Shown piece by piece: positions 52,391-63,724 of a DNA stretch of 64,000 bases. The stretch's first letter is position 1; every line of letters starts with the position of its first letter. The stretch comes from Elgaria multicarinata webbii (Eukaryota > Chordata > Lepidosauria > Squamata > Anguidae): assembly GCF_023053635.1 (NCBI RefSeq), contig NC_086180.1:38988947-39052946 (forward strand). The letters run 5' to 3'. The notes below the pieces were generated by a model that had not been told where the DNA came from, searched no databases, and saw nothing but the letters and a program-made list of their open reading frames with translations. The position numbers and the translations under genes are program-made.

Positions 52391-53560
52391 TTGTCTCTTG
52401 TATTTTTAATTTGTCTCATACATTTTAGTGATGTTTTAGTGATCATTGGATACTTCACGTTAATCTTGGTGATTAAGAGAAAGTAGTTTTTAAAATATAA
52501 TCATATGTAATCAAATTGTTCAGGGCTTCCGTCATTAATTCATAACATAGTCACTTATTGAGGTTACAAAGTAAATTTGCATTAGAGATGGAGATTTGTG
52601 TGATATTATCACAGCATTTCCATGGAGCCTAATATTGTCAACTGTAACTGGCAGTAGCTCTCCAGAGTTTTAGAGTAACGCTAGAGAAGACATTCAATTA
52701 ACTTTCATGAATGGTTTTTAAAAAGTAAATAATGAGTGCAGGGTGCCTGATCCATATAGGACATAAGGGGCTATAACCTCTTGCGACCCATTGAAATCCA
52801 AATCTAAATCAGAACTGTTGTGTCTGCTATTTGCATTGAAAAAAAGCTTTGATGTTGATCCTTTTCTCCCAAAGCAATTAGTAGGTGCAAAGCAGCCAAT
52901 GAAGACCACGCAGAGAGCAAAGAGTAAAAACACACCCAACTTTACCCTATATAAGGATCCACATCTTGACCCAGTGCCTGGCATTTACTATTTAAAAGCC
53001 ATTCATGTCGCTGATTGTGTAAATAGCATTTTGCCTAGTTTGGTCCTCAGGAATAGGTCTTTTTGAGCCGTGTTTCAAGAAGGAATGGAAATGCCAGTAG
53101 TTAAACCTAAAACTTACAAGCTATGCCCCAGTGCTGAACTTTGCCTCATTTTCAGAAAAAATCCTTATAATGTGGAAATAGTCCCACTAACCCTATACAG
53201 GCACTTTTAATGTCTATTGCACTTTAAAGTTGTAATTTCATAACTTTAAATTATTCCATCTCAAATTGAATCATGGTCATGCTGAACGTATATTAGTATC
53301 AAGTTTCTTCATTTGAATATGACATCTGTCAGAAGATAAGAGAATGCTATAAAACAGTTTATGATGTCATTAGGCGACATGGGCTCTTCAAAGGAGGTAA
53401 CATAGCTCCTGCTTCATATACCTGAATACATGTAATGAGGTTTTCAGGTTTAAGTCTAGAGTCCTTGATCTCTGTATATCAATGTACATTGGGTTGGTCA
53501 TACTTGGAGTAGACCCTTTGAAATTAACGTGACTTTAAGTTAGTCGTGACCTACAGAGTT
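52391..53560. other. INTU-SLC25A31 intergenic region; one orphan minus-strand ORF (52718-52984)
   Basis: The only noteworthy frame is an 88-codon minus-strand ORF with a hydrophobic stretch VFLLFALCVVFIGC after a short basic lead. It could be chance or an old gene fragment; I recognise no family. Confidence 0.3.
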
Positions 53561-53565
53561 TTGTG

Positions 53566-53700
53566 AACTGCCCAGAGAAATTTGGCTATTGGGCAGTATA
53601 TTTATTTATTTATTTATTTATTTTATTACATTTATATACCGCCCCACAGCCGAAGCTCTCTGGGCAGTTTACAACAATTAAATGTAATAAATAAAAAATA
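53566..53700. repeat. Two LINE/SINE tails in tail-to-tail orientation
   Basis: Plus-strand AACTGCCCAGAGAAATTTGG, CTATTGGGCAGTATATTTAT is followed at once by a minus-strand ACATTTATATACCGCCCCAC, GAAGCTCTCTGGGC tail. They share one (TTTA)n junction. Confidence 0.6.
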
Positions 53701-55000
53701 AAGTAGTTGTGGATTATAGATGTTTCCAATGCATTGTAATTCGCCTCTTAGATAAACACCTTTCCTGTAGTCAATGCATGACTCATAATTTAAAACATCA
53801 CAAAGGAGCAATACTAATGTTCTCATTTGTAAATTACTATTAGATTGCTGAGTACAAGGAAACTATTCCCATTCTGCAACAGCTCTCTAGGTACAATCTT
53901 GTTTCTGTGCTCATGGAATTACCAATAAATTCTGAATTGGTCCAGGATGAAGTGTCAACCATATTCCCCCTACATCTGCACACAAAATGTTTAGGCAAAG
54001 TCAATGTTCCTGATGCCTTTAATTGATCATTTTGGAGCATGCAGTCAGTACAACAGCCCCCATATGTGTGTGCTTCACAAGATTTTTGCTTTGATAAAGC
54101 TGCAAACTGTTTTTGTTAAGTTCCTCCCTTTTAAAACAAGTTTGATTCTATTCACTTTTGTAGGCCCAAGTCACAACCTGTTTAATTGAAAAACAAAGGA
54201 AACTGCACTGTATAAGAAAATAAAAGTAAAAACACAAGAACAGTCTGAAGGTGGAGTCTTTAGCTCCAACCCAATATAGAAAAGACTTAAAATTAACCCA
54301 TTACTACTTTTTTTTTCTTTTCAGATAGAGACACTGGCTCTAGTCAAGAATTATCTCAAATTCTTTCTCACACACTGCTTTTCAAACGCTCACCCATGCA
54401 CTTGTAGGAATGGTTTGCACTCATTTTAACATCCAACTACTGCAGAAATGCATACTTGAAATTTCACTTCTCTTACCATAGACAGAGAAGCGCCCAGACA
54501 GCTTCGGCGGTATAAAAATGTAATAAACCTATCCCTCTTTTACGCAGTTATCTTAAATACAATAGCTAAATACATTTCTTTGTATTTCCTATATTTTTAA
54601 TGATATAGGGCGGGATACAAATAAATAAATAAATTCACCAAAATTCTATATTGAGCTATGTTGCTCATGGGTTCAAAAATCATTGTGTTTTTTACTGAAC
54701 CTTGCTTGTGCCTGTTCCATGAAATACAGTGGAAAAACAAGCACTCTGAATTTAGTGGGAGCTGGGTCAGGCCCTGAAGTAATTGTGTTGTCCCAAAGGC
54801 AGGCCTGAAAGATTTTCTTACTAAACTCTCATATGATGTTTAAACCAGCCAAACCCATCTTTTTAATGAGATAGTGGTGATCAGCAATTGAAGTTTGAGC
54901 ACCTATTAATTTTTAGTTGGAGCAACTAACTGCTCTCTGAAGAGCCTGTAGGTCTCTGGTTGCTCCTTGCTAGGCCTTAACTAGCTGTTGCTGACTAACC
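53701..55000. other. Intergenic sequence, with tail fragments at about 54,485 and 54,605
   Basis: GCGCCCAGACAGCTTCGGCG then GTATAAAAATGTAATAAACC is a plus-strand copy of the common LINE/SINE tail. GGCGGGATACAAATAAATAA at about 54,608 is another tail end. Otherwise nothing recognised. Confidence 0.45.
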
Positions 55001-55251
55001 ACCACCTCTAGCCTGTGTCTCCAGAGGGCCCAGACTTTTCTTTGGAAAGGGATGCTCACAGGGAGACTTATGATTGGGCACTGCTCAATCATGTGGCTTC
55101 AGAATGAATCCATCTGAGCTGGCTGGGGGAGGGGAGGGGGATCCATTGGCTCTTTCTGAGCAGTGGCAGTTAGAAGTGTTGCCTGGTGCTAGGCGATGCT
55201 GCTTGGAGGTTCTAGTCCCACCAAAACCTCTCTGTCTACCCGACTGGCACC
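55000..55251 (+). promoter_or_regulatory. SLC25A31 upstream region
   Basis: The region is moderately G-rich, with a GGGGAGGGGAGGGGG run near 55126 and an inverted CCAAT (ATTGG, about 55145) roughly 110 nt before the ATG. There is no TATA box and little CpG. The promoter role is inferred from position only. Confidence 0.35.
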
Positions 55252-55468
55252 ATGCAGGCTGCAGAGGGACAGCAACTTTTTGATCCCGTCTCTTTCGGGA
55301 AGGACCTCATGATCGGTGGCGTGGCAGCGGCAGTTTCCAAGACCACGGTAGCCCCCATTGAGCGTGTCAAGCTGCTCCTGCAGGTCCAGGCCTCATCTAA
55401 ACAGATCCGTCCTGACCAGCAATACAAAGGCATGATAGACTGCTTTGTGCGCATCCCTCGGGAGCAAG
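55252..55468 (+). CDS. SLC25A31: SLC25A31 coding exon 1 (residues 1-73)
   Basis: The exon starts at ATG in GGCACCATGC and encodes [11 protein letters not shown], helix 1 ([10 protein letters not shown]), PIERVK and the loop to RIPREQ. The donor CAAG|GTAGGT splits the Gly codon. Nine residues precede FD, fewer than in mammals, but no better in-frame ATG is evident nearby. Confidence 0.92.
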
Positions 55469-58400
55469 GTAGGTCTTTCCTAAAGACTAGCCCTCCTTCG
55501 AGCGCTGCTGTGCTGTAGAGGAAGCCCCTGGTTTTAATCTTGCCTCTGCCATGAATACAATGGGGGGGGGGCTTAGAGAAGCCTCTGTTGTGTCCATCCC
55601 CCTACTTCCCCGATTGCTGTAAGGAAACAATAACACAGACCTACCTTCTGGGATTGTTGTAAAGATGATTGAGAAATGTAAATGATGTAGTGAAGTTGTG
55701 AGGCTTTGAACTTTATCCCCTGGTATGGTTCTCCTGATCAGTAGGGCCACAACAGCTTTCTGCAATGGGAGGAAACCTCCCATTGATGCCAATGCATGCT
55801 TACATCTCTAAGTGAATAGTGGGCATCGAAGGGGTGCTGTTTCAAATTGGCATCATGGCAGGGGTAAAGGGTTAAAGCTCTCACACCCTCACACCAGCTA
55901 TTTGTTAAAGACACGTAAATAACTTCACATATCGGTGGCCTTCAGTTTAGGTTCTTTCTGCAGTAGATGTTTGCAGCTATTGTTGGAACCACCTGATAGG
56001 CCATTTTGGATTAAAATCTGGTTGAGATGAGAACTGCTGTGGTCAAGACTACTAGCATATGGTCATCTTATTTTATTTATTTTATTTATTTATTTATTTA
56101 TTTATTACATTTTTATACCGCCCAATAGCCGAAGCTCTCTGGGCGGTTCACAAAAAAAATTTTGAAAGTTTTTTTGAATTTTTGAAAGTTTTGGAAAAAA
56201 TAATGGGAGCTTCATTAGCCATCGGGAAATATGGAACATCCATTGATTGCTTTTTCTTCTTTATTCTTGCAGACACAATGCTTGTCTTTGCTTAAGCTAC
56301 TTCTTGCCTTGAATATTCCCACTTCCTCTCCATTGACCCTCTTTCTGCTGTTCTAAACTCAGCCTGTAAAATAACAATTGATAGATTGCCTCTTTAACCA
56401 AGCTTTCAAATAAGTCTTTCTTACCAAGCTTTCAAATAATTTGTTCTTACATTTCCCTTGCAATGAACTATAAGGATCCCTACTGCTTAGTCTCACACTG
56501 TTTTTCAGCTGTTACATTCCTACAGTGAGAGCTTTACTTCTCAGGTCTTCAATATCTTCAGTTGTCCTTTCATTCAGCTTTGACCTATTCTCCTGTTCTT
56601 CATTTTCATATCAGGAATTCCCTTTTGAAATACACTAGAGTTTAAATTCACATCTTGAACTCCTCAACCCCTTCAAATATTTCCTCAAACTCTATATTTT
56701 ACAACAAATGATCTGTCACCTCTACTGCCTCTGTAAACTCTTCCTCAAAATAACCCCCTTTTATGATATAGTTTTCGCTTAATAAGGCACCACACAATTT
56801 TAGCCTTAATAACACAATTATCTGAATGTTTATGCTTTTTCTAATAAGAGGATTATGATTATTAAAAACCTGCTGCATTTATGCTTCCAATATGAATGCA
56901 AAACCCTGGTCCACTACTCTTTATTCAAAAGATCTTTGCACTCCCCTCTGGTGGCTAAAATATAAGAAACTAAAAGCAGCTGTAATGTGTCTAGCCAACA
57001 GCCCATTGAGGCTAGGTTTTATCTTTGACAGATGCGCATGTTTTAACATTGCAGTCTGCTAATCCAGCGCTCTATTTCCTGCCATTTATGCCCAGCCTCT
57101 GGCTCTTCAAAGCATTAGTAACAGCCACCACACCAAAACAGATGACCTGAGCTTCCTGCCTCATAGTTGTTTTCTCATCCATGAACTTGTGCAGGATTTG
57201 TTCAGGTGTTTTTGAACCAAATTTTTTATAGTATAGTATAAAACTATGAGATGTATTACAAAATTATTTATTATTATAGTTTTTTTCTTAGCTATGAGGT
57301 CTATTCAACATCCACTCAGACAACAGGACTTTCCCTTCCTCTTCGCCCCACTGCTGCAATCACCCACATCCCCTCCAGATCGGCTCCAGAAGGTTCTCCA
57401 ACCCTCCAGAGTAGATTTGGGTGCATGGGAGGGGGGGGGAGCTGAAGGAGGAAAGGGAATCTATTCTGATAATTGGGCCCATTCAACCTAAGGAGTGTGT
57501 GTGTGTTTTAGCATTTCTTCTTATGAAAGGCATTCCATACCTCATGGTGAGCTTTGTCTTCTCTGGGCGAGATATATATATATAGAAAAACAGTTGTCAA
57601 CGTGGAAGTGGCTATTTATGTAGGAACAATCTGGAGTTCTCTATTTTCTGTCCCTTTTGTAATGATATCTAACCTAGTTTGATTCTCTGGTGGCTTAGCA
57701 TTATGAAGCTGATAGAATCATAGAGTTCGAAGGGGCCATCTAGTCCCCTATTAAGTGCAGGAAATCCACGGCTAGAGTATCCCCAATAGATGGCTGTGTA
57801 GCCACTGCTTGAAGACCTCCAGTGAGGGGGAGACCCACCAACAAAATAGATCAAAGGTAAAGCAATGTGTTACCCACAGACATCAGTGTTCCCAGACACC
57901 TCTCTGGAGTCCTTTTTTAAAACTTCAGGTGGCTGGAACTATTTCACCGTGAAGCACTGGCCTCCTGACCCCTGCCATCTTTATTTCCCAGAATGCCTCT
58001 GTTCCCTATGTGGACCCAAAGACATTCTTACAAAGTAAAGATGGTAGGCAGCTGGAAGCCAGTGATCCACTTTGAAGCACTTGCGGTGCCCTGAAATAAA
58101 AAGGCAGGATGGAAGGGATGGTATACCTCACTGGTGCTGCCTGGTGAGGGAGATTTGAAGTTCCCACCCCAATAGAGTGGGAGTAGAAAGAGGGGAGATG
58201 GGAGCTAGGATAGGGAGGGTGAGCCCAGGAAGAAGCGGGTAGACCTGGACTGGGGAAGACTGCGAAGAGCAATGGGAAGAAGGTGGGGAACAGGGAAGGA
58301 GTCTGCATGCATGTGGAGGGTGGGGGTGGGGAAAGACAGTGAGTCTGTTTGTGGGAGTGATCCTGAAAGAAAAAGAGAAAGGACTGGATCTTTTTGCTGG

Positions 58401-61400
58401 GAGTGTGGGGTGAGTTAGATAGAATTTCTGGGGTGATCCTGAACGAAGAGAGCAAACAGTGTGTTCAAGGACACACACCCGACCTCTACCAAGTATTCAA
58501 ACTGAAATAACTTGAGCGAGATTAAATAATAAAAATGTCATCATGCAAGATAAACCTCTGAAGATAATTAATATTGTTCATTTTAAAATCTTCTGTCTGC
58601 AGGATTTCGCAGCTTTTGGCGTGGCAATCTCGCCAATGTCATCCGATATTTCCCAACTCAGGCCCTAAACTTTGCTTTTAAAGACAAATACAAACAGATA
58701 TTCATGTCTGGAGTGGATAAAGATACGCAGGTAAATGTCATCTAACATTTGGTTTACAGGGGGTAGGTGGGTGGGAATCCACATTCATCCCAAATCATTT
58801 TACTTGGTCCAATTATGCAGAAGTGACAACTGGTACAAGTTTCAATATGCAGTCTATAAAAGAGACAATGACCTGGTTTGCACATCACAGCCAATTCCTG
58901 GGTTGTTTAAGGAATTGGCAGTATTGAGTGGGTGCGCTGCCTCCTGCCTGCTTGCCACTTTCACCTTCAATTAACAGCCCAGGAATGCCCCATTCCTGAG
59001 TTGTTTCATGATGTTTCAACTCACAGCATTCCCCAGCCATTATGATATTAATGCCTATTACATGTGATGCCTCTTCTTAAAAACCAATATCATGCTGCTC
59101 ATGAAGACAGTTGTTTTTTTCTGATTTAGACTTGTTGTTGTCTGATGTATAACAACAAGAAGATCATTTTAACCATTGGAGCCATTCAACTTAAGCATCT
59201 TTCACACTGACTCATGAAGTTGTCAAACCTGTTTGACCAGTCACGTGGTATGCACAGATGTGGAGACGTACTTTGGAAACCATTGTCTGTTAATTCAGGG
59301 TAGATAAAAGGAAGCACTTCCTCACACAGCGCATAGTTAAACTATGGAATTCACTACCACAAGATGTAGTGATGGCCACCAACGTAGATGGCTTTAAAAG
59401 GGGGTTGGATAAATTCCTGGAGGAGAAGGCAGTCAATGCCTGGAGGAGAAGGCTGTCAATGGCTACTATTCCAGATGGCTATACGCTACTTCCAGTATCA
59501 GAGGCAGAAAGCCTATATACACCAGTTGTTGGGGAACATAGGTGGGAGGGTGCTGTTTATTTATTTATTTATTTATTTATTACATTTTTATACCACCCAA
59601 TAACCGAAGCTCTCTGGGCGGTTCACAAATGTTGCACCCATGTCCTGCTTGTGGGTTCCTAGTCGGCAGCTAGTTGGAAACATCTAATCCAGAGTGCTGT
59701 ATTAGATGTATCCTAATCTGATCCACCATGGCTCTTTGTGTTGGACTACAACTCCCATCATTCCCAGTCAGTGGTTAAGCAGGCTAAGTATGGTGGGATT
59801 TGTAGTCCAACATGTCTGGACGTGCTGGATTGGGGAAGACTAAACCATCATCCTCAGAAATGTCCATGCCCTTGACTGCATGATCAAAGTACTACGTAGT
59901 CTGCCATTATCCATTGCACAAGCGGCTTTTTGGACACTGTTGCAATTGTGAAAATCAGTGCTAACTGTGTTCTTCTGGTTGATGCAGTTCTATCTCCACG
60001 TGGTCATTGAGTGTTTCTTGTGAAGAAAAATGTATAAATTGACCCCAAGTGACAAAACATCTATACATACATGCATGTGTGAATCACCTTTCACTTTCCA
60101 CTGCTTGGAAAGAAGGAGCAGATAATACATGATCACATCAGCACCAGGTTGGAGACAATTGGCCTAAAACCTGTTTTACACATGACCCGAAAACCTGTTT
60201 TATATGCTCCTTGCAAAAAATCAACCCAAATCAGGGAGGGCGTGTTGTGGCAGAGTGTAAGGAGAGAGTCAAGTCTTGAATCCCCAAATCTTAGTCTGGC
60301 CATCAAAACCAAAGTTTCATAGGACATCGGCCATTTGTTTATATTTACATTTGATTATTTGGAATGTAGAAAATTCAGCCAGTTTCAAACCTGTGTCATT
60401 TTAGCCCTTCATTCCATTAGTTCAGGTATTTATAGGGACGGGGTGGGGGTGACGTTGAACTGTTTTTGAACTTACCACGGTTTTTCCATTTCAGTTCGGG
60501 AGGTGGTTTGTCGCGAACCTGGCTTCTGGTGGTGCAGCTGGAGCGACCTCATTGTGTGTAGTATATCCATTAGACTTTGCAAGGACTCGATTAGGGGCTG
60601 ACATTGGAAAAGGTAAAGGACTTCATCTTAATCATATTTTAAGGTGTGCCCTGATTGGCGGTTTGTTTTTGTTTTTGTTTTCTTCGAGTTTGCTAATGAT
60701 ACATAAGGAAAAGACAAAATGCATATTGTATCCTTTGGAAAGGAGGAGAGGGTGTTCATAACATAAGAATAATCCGGCGGAATCAGACCAAAGATCCATC
60801 TATCCAGCATTCTCTTTCCCATAGTGTCCAACCAGATACCTCTTGGAAGGCTACAAGCATAGCCCTTCGCCCTTTGTAGCTCCTCACAATGTGCTGCTCT
60901 GTATATTAAAGTTCCATAAAGCCACCGGCTCCTCTAATGGTTTACTTGTGTGGTTGAGTGCCAGTCAGTTTGGACATGAACCGCCCCCACTTCCGAAAAC
61001 AGGCAACTCAGTGGATTCCCAAGTTATGCAGAAATATAGACCTTTGTAAATTAAGTAAAATGTTTTTTAAAAAACATCAATAATGGCCTGACAAGCACCT
61101 GTGAACTTCCTGGTATTTGTCAGGTGCCTATAGCAAAATTCTATAATCTATTTAGCTTTCTCTTAGGTTTGCAATCTCATGCCCACTTAACCTGAAGTAA
61201 GCCCCATTGAACTCAATGGGACTTGCTTCTGAATAGACATGTATAGGATAGCATTGGTTGTATAGTTATATGCATTTATTAATTTTTCATATACACTTTG
61301 CTGTGTAAATGTGGTTCTTCTATGATTCAGTTGTTTGCTAAGAGCCATTTTTCCTTAGGCATATTTTATTTCTTCATTGCAGTGTTTTGTGTTATTGATT

Positions 61401-63662
61401 TGACTGCATTTTGAAACCAGATTTGTTTGTTTCTATTTGTGCTTCTATTTTTGTGATTGTGGGTGCTATCTATTATTTGACATTAATATTTTTGCAATGA
61501 GTATTTTGAAATATTTGTTATCTCTTTCAGTGGTCCTGACAAAGGTGAATACAAAAATGCACTGGGCATTTTTATTTCTTAGTTCCTTATATCTTAGCAG
61601 CAGCATTTGGAAGCAATACCTTTTCAGCTTTTCTTTGGTTGGGAAGGGGCATTGAGGGCATAGAAAAAGACACACATTAGTTTGAGAACCCATAATAAAT
61701 TTGTTCAGAATTTCTGTATAGTGGATATTTGAATTAAGACAGTATCTCATTTTTTTTCTAACTTAGTAAGTATGTAAAGTGAAGTTACTTTAAATTTCAC
61801 AGTGCAGATGTGCAAAGAAGATTCTCTTTTTATATATCTTTACCAAGCAACAACATTTTCTGTTCATGATCGGAGGTACAAGAGCTAAAGTTGAGACTTA
61901 GTTAGCTTTTCTGTTATCTCTAAATGTGTCACGAATACCAGTGCTCTCCAATTACCCTGAATAAACTTTGTGTGTCCCCTTTGTTAAAAAAAATTAGGTA
62001 CTGCAGAGCGACAATTCACAGGCCTTGCTGACTGTATTGCTAAAATTGCAAAAAAAGATGGAATTACAGGCCTTTACCAAGGATTTGGTGTTTCAGTACA
62101 GGGGATTATTGTATATCGGGCATCCTATTTTGGATGTTACGACACCATAAAAGTAAGTTTTGTGATCAAAGTCACGCTTTTCAATCAAAGGTAGATCTAT
62201 TTAAATGTCGTTCTTACTATGCATGCACTTTACAGTATTCAACTCATTCGTTATTAGAACATCCCTATCATCTATGGTATTATTAATTCTATTTCATAAA
62301 CTGAAACCTAGTAATGAACACTCGCCCAAAAGTACCCAGTGTTGATGACAATACTTGTTATCTAGTTGTTTCTATAGATTTATTACACCCCAATCCACTA
62401 ATTTATTACTGCAGCCAAAGCTCTGGTGTGATATGAAACTCTCACACTCACAGCAACTGCCCTGTTGATTTTAGGTGAGGAAGCAGGCGCACATGTATAT
62501 TGCTTTGCATACAGAATTTTATTGCCACTATTGAATTAAATGGGGCAGTCCTTGCAGTCAAGCTCTCAGTGAGTAAGTTGAAGATGGGGGTGCTAGTGTG
62601 TGTAGACATACTAATTCATGAATGTAAACAACTCACAAAAGGATCCCATAAATCAAAAGTAAATCTCTTTGAGTTCAGTGGTACTTCGTCCTTAGTAGCT
62701 GTGTTTGGGGTTGTAACCTTAGCCAAAGGTACTTGGTGAGTTCTTGGCTGACCTAGTCCACTATTCTATCCAGTAGACCAAGGAAGGCCATCTTCTGTAG
62801 GCTTTGGGACCACTATGTTCTTCACCAGGGGTTCAGAAAAATCCAACTGCATCAGAGATGGCCATGCTCTACAAATTTGGCATTACCTAACAGTAACAGC
62901 TTTATGTATGATGTACGTTGTAGTACTTCGTACTGCAGACTTTATAAAATGATGCTTCAAGAGATCAAAGCACGGAACAAACACATTTTATTCAATACTA
63001 TGCAACAAACAAATAGAAGTAAAATGGTTGCTGCCCTAGGTTTCAGTTCTTTGCTGGTGTTTTCAAGAACTTATACCCGCTATGCAACCGCTCACAGAAC
63101 ACTTTAGTCCCTACTGTCATTGCACATGTGATAGGATGGTGTGAGTTCATGGAAGGTGGGTCCTGAGCAAGGGATTTGCTTGCTGCAAGATCATTTCAAA
63201 AAGTAGAAGGGTTCTTGTTTCTCCTTAAAAGAAAACTTGAGCAATGTAAGATCACTAAGGCTGGATAAAGTTGCTTTGAAGTCTTGATCTGGTTAGTAAG
63301 CCAACTGTTGTCCATCCTGACATTAGATTACATTAGTTCTCATTCTTTCATATTACAGCTTAGTTTTGTTTGGTTTGTCTAGCACCACTAATGCATAAAA
63401 TAAAAGGGGGAAATATTTTAAATTACACTGAGAATATGAAATAATCCAGTCTTCAAAATGCTGTGGACATAAGAAATGCTGGAGCAATATGTTGATTTCA
63501 CCCCAATTACTTCTGCTTTTTGTTTTCCCGTTTTAGGGAATGCTGCCAAATCCCAAAGAGGCATCATTCATTTTATCTTTTGCAATCGCTCAAGCTGTGA
63601 CTGTATTTTCTGGGATACTGTCATACCCCTTTGACACTGTCAGAAGACGCATGATGATGCAG
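55252..63662 (+). CDS. SLC25A31: SLC25A31 (ADP/ATP translocase 4), exons 1-5 of about 6; 3' end beyond window
   Basis: This mitochondrial carrier exchanges ADP for ATP across the inner membrane; the paralogue is mainly germline in mammals. Exons 55252-55468, 58603-58730, 60495-60612, 61998-62152 and 63537-63662 join in frame to give 248 residues, and the last exon (about 65 residues) is outside. The carrier signature occurs in all three repeats: PIERVK (35-40), PLDFAR (140-145) and PFDTVR (237-242). The last runs into RRRMMM (242-247), the hallmark of ADP/ATP carriers. Sequences such as [16 protein letters not shown] and [11 protein letters not shown] fit SLC25A31 better than SLC25A4/5/6. The multi-exon structure and position just after INTU agree. 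The N-terminus before FDPVSFGKD is shorter than the basic extension of the mammalian protein. Confidence 0.95.
55469..56065 (+). other. SLC25A31 intron 1, first part
   Basis: Nothing recognised. Confidence 0.45.
56068..56155 (-). repeat. Common LINE/SINE tail, minus strand
   Basis: (TTTA)n, then ACATTTTTATACCGCCCAAT, GCCGAAGCTCTCTGGGCGG. Little divergence from the copies at 59,562 and 63,725. Confidence 0.75.
56156..57295 (+). other. SLC25A31 intron 1, middle
   Basis: AT-rich intronic sequence; nothing recognised. Confidence 0.45.
57713..57850 (-). repeat. CR1 LINE 3' end, minus strand, short
   Basis: GATAGAATCATAGAGTTCGA, GGGGCCATCTAGTCC and CCACTGCTTGAAGACCTCCA reproduce the 3' end seen at 22,655 and 29,120. 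Confidence 0.75.
57851..58602 (+). other. SLC25A31 intron 1, 3' part
   Basis: Purine-rich stretch (58,180-58,400, many GGGA and GAAAGA words); no repeat family recognised. Confidence 0.4.
58603..58730 (+). CDS. SLC25A31: SLC25A31 coding exon 2 (residues 73-115)
   Basis: The exon encodes [19 protein letters not shown] and [19 protein letters not shown], helix 2 of the first carrier repeat. The acceptor is CTGCAG|GA and the donor CGCAG|GTAAAT. Confidence 0.95.
58868..59040. repeat. Partial copy of the 18,106-18,395 MITE
   Basis: TGACCTGGTTTGCACATCAC, CAATTCCTGGGTTGTTTAA and TTCAATTAACAGCCCAGG match that element; the right terminus is not preserved. Confidence 0.6.
59290..59745 (+). repeat. 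CR1 LINE 3' end split by a (TTTA)n-tailed insertion
   Basis: CR1 words GGTAGATAAAAGGAAGCACT, ATGGCTTTAAAAGGGGGTTG and GAGGGTGCTGTT stop at about 59,560, and TGTTGCACCCATGTCCTGCT resumes at about 59,630. Between them is a minus-strand common tail. A 20-nt stretch around CTGGAGGAGAAGGC is duplicated in the CR1 part (59,417 and 59,440). Confidence 0.75.
59562..59628 (-). repeat. Common LINE/SINE tail inserted into the CR1
   Basis: (TTTA)n, ACATTTTTATACCACCCAAT, CCGAAGCTCTCTGGGCGG; TGTT at both edges may be a short target duplication. Confidence 0.65.
59746..59855. repeat. Palindromic DNA-transposon relic (GGACTACAACTCCCATC family)
   Basis: TTGGACTACAACTCCCATCA on the left and GGGATTTGTAGTCCAACATG on the right are inverted arms; same family as 17,459 and 29,088. 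Confidence 0.6.
59856..60494 (+). other. SLC25A31 intron 2, 3' part
   Basis: Nothing recognised. Confidence 0.45.
60495..60612 (+). CDS. SLC25A31: SLC25A31 coding exon 3 (residues 116-155)
   Basis: The exon encodes [20 protein letters not shown], then [19 protein letters not shown], helix 3 with the second signature. The acceptor is TTTCAG|TT and the donor AAAG|GTAAAG. Confidence 0.95.
60745..60860 (-). repeat. CR1 LINE tail, minus strand
   Basis: CATAACATAAGAATAATCCG, CAGACCAAAGATCCATCTAT and CTTGGAAGGCTACAAGCATA are the reverse of the CR1 3' end. Confidence 0.75.
60861..61160 (+). other. SLC25A31 intron 3, middle
   Basis: Nothing recognised. Confidence 0.4.
61165..61258. repeat. Short palindromic MITE copy (CAATCCTATGCA family)
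   Basis: GAAGTAAGCCCCATTGAACT, CAATGGGACTTGCTTCTGAA and ATGTATAGGATAGCATTG are arranged as a palindrome. Confidence 0.65.
61259..61997 (+). other. SLC25A31 intron 3, 3' part
   Basis: AT-rich; nothing recognised. Confidence 0.45.
61998..62152 (+). CDS. SLC25A31: SLC25A31 coding exon 4 (residues 155-206)
   Basis: The exon encodes [15 protein letters not shown] and [20 protein letters not shown], ending CYDTIK. It covers the rest of repeat 2. The acceptor is AATTAG|GT and the donor AAA|GTAAGT. Confidence 0.95.
62153..63536 (+). other. SLC25A31 intron 4
   Basis: No exon-like or clear repeat signal; open frames are chance. Confidence 0.45.
63537..63662 (+). CDS. SLC25A31: SLC25A31 coding exon 5 (residues 207-248)
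   Basis: The exon encodes [19 protein letters not shown], then [18 protein letters not shown], helix 5 and the RRRMMM nucleotide-exchange signature. The acceptor is TTTTAG|GG and the donor ATGCAG|GTAAGC. Confidence 0.95.
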
Positions 63663-63724
63663 GTAAGCAACGTATTTAGCAAGTATTGCCTTGTATGATT
63701 GTCTTTGCAATTACATTAATACCT

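Noticed and set aside
61437-61750. Overlapping open frames on both strands in SLC25A31 intron 3
   Set aside because: AT-rich intron with no similarity, and exon 4 joins exon 3 in phase without it.
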